A stretch of 64,000 nucleotides of DNA, taken from positions 5,001 through 69,000 of the forward strand of contig JBBHKE010000295.1 in NCBI GenBank assembly GCA_037447655.1. Reading direction: 5' to 3'. The position numbers were made by a program, and so were the translations under genes. Under the pieces are notes generated by a model. It worked only from the letters and a program-made list of their open reading frames with translations, was not told the DNA's origin and made no database searches. Origin of the DNA: Zygnema cylindricum (lineage: Eukaryota; Streptophyta; Zygnematophyceae; Zygnematales; Zygnemataceae). Positions 10,673 to 22,700 of the stretch are shown in pieces. Numbering within the stretch: position 1 is the stretch's first letter; each line of letters starts with the position of its first letter.

Positions 10673-13600
10673 AAGGCTGTTTTCCTCCATCCAAAGTTAA
10701 TCCACTTTTCTTTCCGGTGGGAGTCGCGAGGGGAGGAGTGGGAGGAGTCGGAGACTTTAAAGGAGGGAGAGGTCCCGAAAGACTCCTCGTAAATTTTGAT
10801 CCGGGCGACCCATCGTTATTTTCTGACCTGCCCGGAATTTGAATTAACGGTACTTCAAAATTTTCCTGAGTTTGAGTTTGATTTTGAGCTTTCAACTCTC
10901 CCAACGAGAGAGGGAGTGGAGAGAGAGGAGGGAGAGGGGGTGGAGGTAAGGATCCCAGTTTTGGAGAAGTAACACCTCGAGAATTCATAGGAAGTGGTGC
11001 CAGCTGTCCACTGTACGTTAATTGTCCACTGTACGTTAGTTGTCCACTATTTGTCAGTTTCCCACTCCCATCCCAAGTTCCTTGTCTCATAATCGGCATG
11101 ACACCTGTCACATTCTGATTGGTGTTCTGATTCTGGCCCGTCTCTCTCTCTCCTCCTACCGCTGCTCTCTCTCCACTCCCTGACCGATCTACCCAATTAG
11201 AAACCGCATCGCTCATTCCCTCGTCCAATCCCTGTAAAAGAAAAGGTAAACTATTTTCGGTCCCTTTTCCAGAACTTAAGTTCGATTTTTTTGCCCCTTC
11301 CACACTATTATTTCCGCCCGCCGAGGGTTCGACCGTCACGGTCACGCTTCCAGAGTTCGTCTTTTCTGCGTTCGTATTCTCCGTATTCGTTTTTTCTGTG
11401 TCACCTTCGACAGAAGAAGTCGAAGCCTGATTATTTTTCGACGATCGGAAATTCTTTCCAATTGGTCGTCGCAAAGAAGTCAAATCTGGGGCAGTCAAAA
11501 TAGTCGCTTTGACGTTGTATTTATCCATTTTAATTGTGGGTCGATCTCGTACCGCCAATAAAGACAATTTTCTCAAAGTATCCGATAAAGGTCCGGACGA
11601 ATTAGTCGAAGATCGTCCTTTCCTAGAAGACGAGACAGAATTTGCTCGATTTTCTCTCAACTCGTCTTGACCTAGAAGTTCTCCAAACCCTAATTCTCCC
11701 GATCTCCTATCTGCAAGGGCATTGGCTGTCAAAATACTCAAATATTTCGCTTGTCCCAAAGCCGTTTCTTTTCCTTCCGGTTTCTCTCTCTCTTTCTCCT
11801 TCTCCCCTCCCTTCTTCTCTCCTCCCTCCATATCCGTCGGAATCGTGAATTCCCCACTCAGGTACCTCAAAATCCTACTCTTCTCCTTCTTTTTGGGAGC
11901 TATTGGGGGAGGAACTTCTGTATCTCCCACTTGTTTTTGTAAATGCTCCCAAATCGCTAATGCTCTCGCGTTTCCGTCTTCCACAGTATTTCCAGTTTCC
12001 GGTTTTAAAACGTCCAATTTTGCTGTTTGTTTCGGTTTTGGAGACACGAGAACCGGAGGAAAATCCGCGATTTTCGGAGAAACTAACCCTTTAGGAGAAG
12101 GTTCCGGTTTTGGAGGAGGAAGAGAACTGTCTCGCTCTCTATCTCTCCCTCCTCCTCCTCCTCCTCCTCCTCCCCCTCCACCCCAATCCAAATAACCGGA
12201 GTTTTGTTTTTCCGAGTCGGTTTCATCATAATCGTCGTATTCTTCCATCGGAGGTTCTAAAGCAAGATCTTTTAAACCCGGTATATAAGGTAAAGCTTCT
12301 AAACCTCCCACAATAATTACTAAAAATAAGACCCAAGCGATATATCCGATATAATACCCTTTTCCAGCATTCGAAATTCGAAGGCCAATTATTATTTGCC
12401 CAATTGTTAAAATAAAAATCGCACATCCTCCAGATAAATGTACTTTTCTCCAAGTTTCTCTCCAACGAGAAAGTTCGTCTGGTCTCCAAACGACCGCGAG
12501 AACCTAAAAAAAACCCCATTAAACCCAAAGAAAATAGAGGGAAATTAAAAACATACCAAAAAAAAAAAAAAAAAGGGAAGTGATTTAAAAAAAGCATTTT
12601 GTTGAAAGGAGGCGAAAAGGAGGAGGAAAACTGAGGAAATAAAATAGAAGTGAGAGAATGAACGGATACAAGAACGGAACAGAAAAGAGTGCAAACCTTT
12701 AAACCTTAATTTCAACCTTAAACATTCAAACTGTTACTGAGACTGTGACGTAAACTGCAACAGAAATGGTAACAGGAACTGTAACGGAAATTAATCCATA
12801 TGCCCCCTGGACTGTCAGAAGCTTAAAAAATAGTGTAAAAGCCACCACCTAGAAACAGACTGAAACTGAAAACTCGAAAAACTGAAAAACTGAAAAGCAG
12901 AAGAAAAATAAACTTTCATGCCAAAAATTCAACCCTTCAACAAAAACTTCCGTAACGACAACTTTTAAGCTGGTTTCCATATTCTTATCTGAAACCTCAG
13001 TTCGAAACTTATTTCTCCGACAGGGAAAATCTAAAACTTAACCATCAACTACAACTGAAATTAACTTTGGAACTCAGACCATAACGGAAAGGAAAAAAAA
13101 TCAGGGAAAAACCTAAAAGAAAGGGTTCCGTTTTCCTCAACCGAACGGAACTCATAGCAAACATAGTGACTATGTACATAGAGCAATTGTACCTTCCTTA
13201 AAATCAAACTTTAACGGAAACTGTAACAGAAACTGTGATCCAAAACTGTAATGGAAACTGTGAAACATAACCTTTAAACTGGAACTAAATTGAAAACTCA
13301 AGCTTCAAAATTTAACAGGCAATTAGTTGTCCACTTTTCTCACAGGAAGGGAAGGAAGATCGACCCAAACTTAACCTTCAAACTGCAACTAAACTGCGAA
13401 GCTCTAATTTTAACCTAAACTGTTACAGGGAATCTTTTAGCCTAAACTGTTACAGGGAATTTAATGAAAACTGTAACAGAAACTGCTATCTGTAAAGGAA
13501 ACTGTCCGGTTTTTCTCACCTGAAAGGAAGCGAGAGTGAACAAATTTACAAAACCCAAACTTTAACGGAAACTTTAACGGAAACTGTAATGTAAACGGTA

Positions 13601-16600
13601 ACAAAAACCGTTACGTTTTTCTCACCTGGAGGGCATACGAGCAAGCCAAACTTACCCTTCCAAAACTCAAACTTTGACCATAACTACTAAGGAGACTTCA
13701 ACAGAATCTGTGACAGAAACTGTCACAGAAACTGTTCTGTTCTTCGCACCTGAAGGGACGAGAGCGAGCCAGACTTTAATGGAAACTTCAACAAAAACTG
13801 TAACAGCAACTGTAACAGAAACTGTGAGGGGAACAGTAGCAGAAACTGTAAAGGGAACTGTTCCGTTTTTCTCACCTGAAGGGATGCGAGAGCGAACATA
13901 GTGGAGCCTATCGCCAAATGAATCATATTTTCCTTTTTGTGGTCCATTAGAAGTCCCATTACAAATCCAACCTGCAAATCGACAAAAAAAAAAAAAAAAA
14001 AAACAGGAAGAAAGGTTACTTCAAAAAACAGACGAAACGAACCACTGACGAAAAATGAAGCAAAAAACATCAAGAAAAAAAAGTTACTAAAAAAAACAAA
14101 AAAAAAACAAAGAGAAACAACTGCAAAAGAAACAAAGAGACTAAAGTTCGTAAAATCAACAATTGACACAAGGTGGAGAAAAATAGAAAAAAAAAACAAA
14201 AACGAAAACAAAAACAAAAACCCTAAAAAACAAAAACAGAAACACTAAAAAAACAGAAACCAAAACAGAAACAAAATCAAAAACAAAGAAAGGCTAACTA
14301 AACAAAATCCAGCAATACAGGTAAAGTACAAAAAAAGGTACAAACCTGACCGAGCCAGTAACCGCAAAGTTGAACTCCTCGGTGAATGGGGAACCAATAG
14401 GGAGAGAGGAGACGGATATATCTCCCCACCAAAGCTCCTATAGGGAGGAGAACTCCCCAGGCAAGGACATTGATGGCGCCATGGATCTGGGAGGGGTGCA
14501 GGGAGAGGTAGCGAGAGGGGTAAGGGATACATATGGAATAAAAAATGAATTTTACTTTTTCAAATTAACATCCCCCTATCCTATTAAAATAAAAAACTTA
14601 TAGAAAAGAAAAATTATAATGAGGGAACGAGGTAGAAGGGGAGAGATAGAGAGATGGAGAGATGGAGGGATAGAAAGGGAGAAAGAGGCAGACGGGCAAT
14701 AGGGAAAGAGGGACAAGGAGAGGGAAGAAGGGAGCGAGAAATTCCAAAGTGGGAGAGGAAGAGAGAGAAAGGGCGAAGGGGTTTGAGAGAGGGGGAGAGG
14801 GAGAGGAATACAGACAGATTGGTAAAGGTACAAAAGGATAGAGAGAGAGGGAAAAAGGGAGAAAGAGAGCGGGAGAAAGGGCGATAAGAAGAGATGGAGA
14901 AAGGGAGAGAAGGCCTTGTAGAGGCTGAGAGAGGGAGAGAGAGAGAGGTAGAGAGAGAGAGGGGGAAGGGGGGATAGAAAGAGAGAGGAATAAGAGAGAG
15001 AAGAAGAAAAGTAATTAGTGAGAAGACTACTATGATGGTTGGAGGAAAGACAGAAAAATGGGTAATTATTTAGCTTTAAGTAAGACGGAAAAATCCGTTT
15101 TGCTTGTTAACAAACATAACAAGAACACACTGAAAACTAAAACATCGATACCGCCATTTTTATACACCAAATGTACACAATCAGTATAAATAAACAACCA
15201 GTAAAAATATCACAGCAAATTCTGACATGACATCTAGATCACGTTTCAATTTTGGTTAAAGACACGAATGGTTTTTTTCCAACAAAATGTAGAAGAACGA
15301 GAGAGGAAAAAAACAAAAAAAATAGTGGAAAGGGGGAGGAGTAGAATCGCAGAGGATAACAGCGAAAAAGAGTGAGATGGAAGAGAGAGAGAGAGGGTAA
15401 CATGGCTTTCACTGACTGTCTAAAAGTAGAGGGGAAAATGTGTGTGAGAGATAAAGTAAGAAAGAGAGAAAGAGAGAGAGAGAGAGAGACAGAAACTGAA
15501 AGAAAAAAAAACGTACCGCCCACAGTTTCTTAATATTAATCCCCCGTGACGACGGTTTCCCAAGCGTAAAACTGATCGCGGAAACAGACATCTTCTGCAA
15601 TCCATCCACCGACAGTTCCGTTCCATTCCGTTCCCCTCCCTTCGTCCACACTAAATACGATGCCGCGATTTGGTCGGCTGTTAAATACAACGTAAAACTG
15701 ATCTTCAAAAAATTCGTCGTTACCTCTCCCGCCGTTTCCGTAAAACTCAAATTGCCACCTGGCACGATCCGATTCGCCGTACCGCCCGTACCGCTCACGT
15801 AGTACTGTTGTACCGCTATCTCGTTATTTTCCGAATACGCCGCCAATAGGCTCGACCCAATTTGGGATCCGTCGGGGGAAATCCCAAAAGCGACCCAATT
15901 CGATGTATTAAGAAAAGGGGCGATAAAAACCCCAATAATTGCCGAACTATCCAAAGTCCACATTATATTAAACTCTCCCAAATTACTACAAGTAACAAAA
16001 TTTAACTTTTTTCCGTTAAAACTCGTGACGCAGTTCGAGAGTTGAGGGAGGGCGGGAGGAGGAGTGTTGGGACCTCCGGGTCTCGCAGGAGGGGGAGCGA
16101 CATAGGGAGGGAGAGGAGGGTGATAAATAGGATTTGTACCGTACATTGGTTCACAATATAATAAACTTTGGGAAGGGTCTAAAGAAATTCTTGTACCCCC
16201 TTTAAAAAACCCCTGGGACTCTTCGTGGTTTAAAATAATGGGGTTTTCGTTGGTGGAACCCGGGGCTAAAGGACCGGCCGCGTAAACCACGTACCTGCGG
16301 GGGGGTGGAGGGCGAGAGAGAGAGGGAGAGGGAGGGGATGGAGGGACAGGGAGAGGGAGGGAATGAGTTAGGTTTGGGAGAGGAGGGAGGGGTTTGGTTG
16401 AGCCCGGGGCCGAGGGAGAGGGAGGGGGGGAGGGGGAGGGAGGGGGGGGGGGGGGGGGGGAGGGGGGGGGGGGGGGGGGAGGGGGGGGGGAGGGGTGGGG
16501 GGGGGGGGGGGGGGGGGGGGAGAGGGAGAGGGAGAGATAGAGGGTGAGGGAGAGGGAGAGGGATAGGGCGAGGGAGAGGGAGAGGGATAGGGCGGGAAAG

Positions 16601-16755
16601 AGTTAGGTTTGGGAAAGGAGTGGAGGGAGAGAAAGGGAGAGGGAGGGGGAAGGGAGAGGGAGGGGAAGAGTTAGGTTTGGGAGAGGAGGAAGCGACATTT
16701 ACCAAGGATGCAATCCTGGAGTGCGGAGCGGGCAAGAGAGGCGGAGGGAAGAACA

Positions 16756-16798
<43 letters not shown>

Positions 16799-19700
16799 GA
16801 CAACGTACCAGTTTCCCTTAATTGTGGGAGCAGCGGTTAAATCCACATCATATACGGTATCAGTTGTACTCGCATATTTCCGGAATGTGATGAATGTCAC
16901 GTCGTCTTTTCGGTAGACGGCGGTGAGGTTCACGTTGTTGAGGGAGGGGGACTTGCCGAGGACGGAGTCCTGGGAGGGGAGGAGGGAGAGGGAGGGAGAG
17001 GGAGAGGGAGGGAGGGAGAGGATGGGAGAGGGCGGGAGTAATTTTTTTGTCACAACTACTTTGGTGTATTCTATCATGTCACAAAAATTTGGTGTGTGTG
17101 GGAGAGAGAGAGGGAGAGAGAGTGAGAGAGAGAGAAGAAAGAGAGAAAGAGGCAGAGAAAACCTAAACCAAAACCTCGAAAAAGCACGAGGAAAAAAATG
17201 CAAAAAACCTTCCAAAAAACCCCGAAAATATCCCCACAGAAAGAGATAGATGGCAAGGAGAGAGGGAGAGAGGGAGAGAGGAAGAGAGGGAGAGAGTGCA
17301 ATTCTGTGACCTCCATTGGTACACAGAATACACCATTGGTACACAGAATTTAAAACTTACTTGAAGCCTCTAAAATAATATTAAGTGCCTCCCTTCCAAT
17401 AGACACAACTGCCACCTTGTCGGGCAATGACTCTAACCTACTACACCTCGGTGTATTTTGGACTCCCCTGAGTCCGAAGCAAAAAGAATTGCTCAAATTG
17501 CCCAACCAAGCGATGAATTATGAAGAGGCAAAGATGCCTATTTGTACAGAAGCTTTCTCGGAGAGAGGCGGCTACCTTCCAAAATGGCAAAGTCCTAAAT
17601 CCTACTCTAAACCCCTCTATACTGATGTACAACACCAATCAAAGAACTGTACTGTACAAGAAGATACTGGCCCCAAGGTACCTTGTATCCTGTCAAGGTA
17701 CGACATAGCCATGGTGAGGACGCCTATCACTTTAAGACTCGTCTTGATGCTCTCCAAAAATTTCGCATTCTAATTATGTTGCGCCACGTGTCACCCGATG
17801 ACCAAATGCTCATAAACCGCCAAGAAGACCATTGAGTGATGTCGTCCTAAATGACAGCCGTTCGATCCAGTATGACTTTTTATGTCCGTTGTCGAAAACT
17901 AAATGTCCGATTTATTTGTTCAGTGCAGGTCGGTGTGCATACGACATTCTTACGGTTTCTATGTGCTATTTCTTATAGCCCTAGTTAATCAGTTTAGCTT
18001 TCATGTAAATCTTCAAATAGCTAACGAACCCTATATATCTCAGCAAAGGTCCTAGACTACAGGACAAGGCTGCCGGTTATTCCAGCAAACCGTAGTGACT
18101 AGGATCAATACCTAGCTGGTCCGTAATCTTTTTGGTACAGTATACTTTGGATGTCGACTGTCCTCTCTTGGCTGCTTTGGCAGCCATGGATTTTTCTCTC
18201 TCTCTTTCCGAACATCAGTGACTACAATAAGTATGGAGATGAGAGAGAGAGAGAGGTTAGAGTTTAGCTGTTTTGTAAAACATTTTGTTTCCAAGATAAA
18301 AAACCTATTAAATACATAAAGAAATCACACATTTCAACACTCCCCTGTCATTCTTGCCACTTTTCTGTTTAAGTCCACTTTCTGCAAAATTTAAGTTTAG
18401 GAGATGGGACTTGCTTTGTCATCATATCTGCCACCATTTCCCCATTTGGTCTATATTCCAAACTCATAAATTTGTTCTTTACTGTTTCTCTCACAAAGCT
18501 GAGTCTTATGTCCATGTGCTTAGCTTTGAAATGGTGTTTTGGAATAGCTGCAATTGCAATGGCAGCTTGATTATCACAAAACACCTTTTGAATCCCAATC
18601 TTCATGAACCCAATTTCTTATTTAAGAGACTTCACCCACATCAATTCTTTGACAGCAGAACAAGAGGCCATGTACTTAGCCTCCATAGTGGACTGAGCAA
18701 CCACCTTTTGTTGCTTACTGCTCCAACAGCAAGCACCATTGCCAACATACAAAACATATCCAGATTTACACCTCCTCATAGGAGAATCCCGATAACTGGC
18801 ATTACTCTAAGTGGTGATGTCAGTACTCTCCCTTCCCAAATGCAACCAAAGATCCCTGGTTCCTATCAGATATCTCATATCCCTCTTGGCTGCCTCCCAA
18901 TATTTCTTCCTAGGATCATTAAGACTCATACTGAGGACCCCAACTGCTGCAGCTCTGTCTGGTCTAGTACAGTTCATGAAATAAATCAGACTTCTTACGA
19001 CCTGTCTGTAAGAAATTGAATTCATAAATTGTCTCACTTCCACGCTCATTTCCTCATCAAGGATAATTACAACTCCTTCTACACTCCCATCACTTACTTT
19101 CTTCAAGTCCATGGGAGTGATATAACTGTTTGCCTTATCCATCTGAAACTTTTCTAACATATTTCCAATTGCTTCTTTCTGAGTTAATCTGATTATCCTT
19201 TTCCTTCTATCTCTTTCCATCTGACTTCATGCCATACTGCTAAAATTTTAACCGTACAAAGAAATCTCAAAATTGTAGAGTACAATTTGCGGCATCCTCA
19301 AACTTAGGATCTACTAAAAGTTGTCGTTTGTCACTTCACCTTCAAATTTATCTTAAAACGAATCAGCGATGTGTTTTAAATAAAGTAAAACCGCTTTCAC
19401 AAATAGGAAAACATAATGCACGTGTGAAAAGTTTTGAGAAGTTTTTGGTGACTAAAAAAATTATACGGTTGCTCGTTTTTGTTTGCTAGTACCTTGTTCG
19501 GTTTTCATTTTGAAGTGGTCTCGAATATACTGTGTCATTTCACGAAAATTTGCGAAGGTGAAAAATTTGTGAAGGCGCCACGAACTATGTTTCCATTCAT
19601 GGCGATCGAACAGGAGAGGCAAACGCAAAAGCATGTCGTACAGCCATGGCTGCAAGGTTGTACGTCTATGATGTCACGCAAAGACAAGCGACATACCAAA

Positions 19701-22700
19701 ATCGTTTCAAAATTTACGATGTGTCGTGCGACGCTTGAAAAAGTTTTGAATACTACGGTGAGGCAGGACTTATTGTAGACGTTGTCAACCAACACGAGCA
19801 TTGTCGACGTATATGATCGTCACACCCTTAAGTAACAATTTTGTTGTTACACATTGGGAAACTCGAAAACCGTGTACGGGAGAGGGGGAGGGGGACAGGG
19901 TGGGGTAGAGGGAGAGGGAGATGGAGAGGAAGAGGGAGAGGGAGAGGAAAATACTAAGGAAGTTCGCAATTACAATTACATGGGGTTGTACCCTAAGGGT
20001 GGCGTTCCATCAAGAAATTTTGAAATCGTACAGCCAACTCTACGGCTTGTTATGTTTTAGACGATGTTCCATGGCGTAGAGTTTTTAAACCATGTGTTTT
20101 AAATGGAGTGGCACCACGTAAGCTACGATCCGATATTAAATATCCTTCAAGATTTTTCACAAAGACAAATTTAACTTCAAATCTTTATTTGCGTACCCTG
20201 TACCTGCGTACAAAGTCATCATACAACATTTTTTTTGTAATTTTTACAAATTCAAGTCTTCTACACCAACTCATTTTTTTGGGTTCCTGTTTTCGAACAT
20301 GACGAAAGTCCTTTTCCATAAATATTGGGACAAACGGGAAATTGCCAAAATAGCCCGACAAAGGAGCGTTACGAGATTACATTCTTATTTTCGGTTGCAA
20401 TTTGAAAGGTACATATCATGTGCAAATTCTGGGAATTTCGTTGGTCGTCCATTGTGACATGTAGCTTAATCGTCAAAAGTGTCACGACTTATTTTTCTGT
20501 GTAGCTGACAACCCACCTCGTCGAGTTGGGTGGGTGGGTTGTCAGTTATAGAAAAAAATGAAGCGGAGCCTCGTGAATGAATATCCGAAGGTCATTATTA
20601 CCTCCCATAACCTTTGGAGAGTATTTGCAAGATTCTTTGTAATGCTCTTTGCCTATAAAAAGAAAATAAGCGGTACAGCTTAATATGAAAAGGCGCGGAT
20701 TTCTCTAAACTACCCCACATTTCGTGTGATAGAACGCCCTCCTAAATTAATACAATATTAAATTTAAATTGTGAATGTACACCGTGAATCCTTATAGCGT
20801 TGATAACGCTAATTCGGCGTCCCCAAATTTCGACCCTCGAACCTAAGATATAATTAATACTTTACGATTTTTTGTTAATATGGGTATTTTTTAATAGCGT
20901 CAATCACTCTAATTTTGGTTGTTTTTAAATAATGTATTGCACCTACATGTGTCAATACGTACTAAAACTGCTCATTACGTCGTAGTGACGTACAAAGTGA
21001 CGTAAGAATTAAGTATCAGATAAAGGCGTCGACAGGGGAATTGAGTAAGCCACCGCGTAAAAGCTCAGTGAGATTTGAGGGGAAGTAGGGAGTCTGATCT
21101 GACATGTTCAAGCGTCAAATATGTGAACTTAAACTATCACGACTACAATATGGGTATGTGTATCCAAATTAATGTTAACAATATAAATTAGGGTTAATTT
21201 TTGTCGTCGCCGGGCCCTTAACCCAAAATAGAGCTAATAACACTAATTGTTTCTTTACACTAATTATTTCTTAACTCTAATATTGATTCACGGTGTACTT
21301 TCTTAGGCTTTTCGTTTTGCATTACTTGGTCATTGTTTAAGAATAGTGGTATAAGGTCGACAAGTGGCTGAATTTTGTAGGTTTGCGGGCGGCCCACGCT
21401 CACATGGGTCGTGCCATATTTGTTAAACTTAATTAGGAGAGGTAGCAACTTTATTGAATGAATTTCAGGAAGTAATCGGAGAGTGAAGAAGAGCGGATAA
21501 GTAACATTGTAGTTTTTGTGAATTTAACTTCCCAAAATGTATGCCAAAGACAATTCAATATGATGTACTGTTGTTTAGTTCGAGTGTTTCCGCTACAGTG
21601 TGTTCGCCTTCCAGCGATCTCTATTGGACGCGTCACGTTCTCTTCCTCCCCATTCCCTTGTGGATGTGCCGATTTTCTCGACCCTTGTTACAAAATCTGT
21701 TGAGCATGTCCAGGAATCGATTTCCGACCGGGTTGTCGCCACCATTAAATCCGAGCTTCTCACGGCGCTTCCCTCCGATTCTTCTCGTGCCCGTCTTCTC
21801 TCTTGTGGTGGACCTGGTTCTGGGTCTTGGCTTTTTGCCACACCTATTTTGTCCACTCTCCGATNNNNNNNNNNGGGGGGGGGAGGGGGGGGGGATGGGG
21901 GGGGGGATGGGGGAGGGAGGGAGCGAAAGAGTGAGGGAGGAAGGATGGGGGGGAGGGGGGGGGGGGAGGATAGGAGGAGGAAGGAAGGGGCGGAGGGGGA
22001 GCGGGATAGGGAGGTGAGGGGAGGCGGAGGGGAGCAGGGGGGATGGGGAGATGGAGAGATGGTGGTTTTGGAGGAGGAAACGAGCATGGGGAAGAGATAG
22101 GGGGGAGGGAAGCAGAGGAGAAGGACATGGAAAAGGAGGGAAAGAACTTGGAGGGGAGAAGAGAGAGGGCAGGGAGAGGGAAGAGAGAAAGAAGAGAGAA
22201 GAAAGGAGAAAAAAGAGAGAGAAGAGGGCGAGAGAAGGGAAGAGCGCAACAAAAATGGAGACAGAGCGAGAAGGGAGACAAGGGAGAGAGAACGGACAGA
22301 GAAGGAAGCGACAGGGAAGAGCAAAGGGTGGAAGAAGGGAGAAAAACAGGAGAGAGAAGGAAGAGAAAAGGGAGAAATAACAAAAAGGGAAGGGAGACAG
22401 AACGGAGATAGGGGAGAGAGAAACGGTAGAAAATGGAAAAAAAAGGGCAATGGGAAAAACATGAGAGAGAGGGAGCGAGAAGGAGAAAGAAAGGAGAACA
22501 GAAGACAAAAGGGAGAGAGACAAGAAAAAGGGAGACAGAAGGACAGTAGCAAGGAAGAGGGAAGAACAGAAAAAGGACAAGACGAGGATAGAGAGGGAAA
22601 GAGTAAAAGAGAAAGAGGCGAGAGAGAAGGGAGAAAGTGGGGGAAAGTGGGGCAGTAGAGAAGGGAAAGACATAGAGAGAAGGGAGAGAGGGAGAGGAAA

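Noticed and set aside
16202-17344. A 380-codon minus-strand frame as one exon
   Set aside because: Only the parts at 16809-16969 and near 16294 look like protein. The rest is C/T low-complexity intron bounded by clear splice sites.
17417-17773. 118-codon + strand open frame near the b561 gene
   Set aside because: No recognisable motif, and the opposite strand explains part of it as a tentative DM13 exon.
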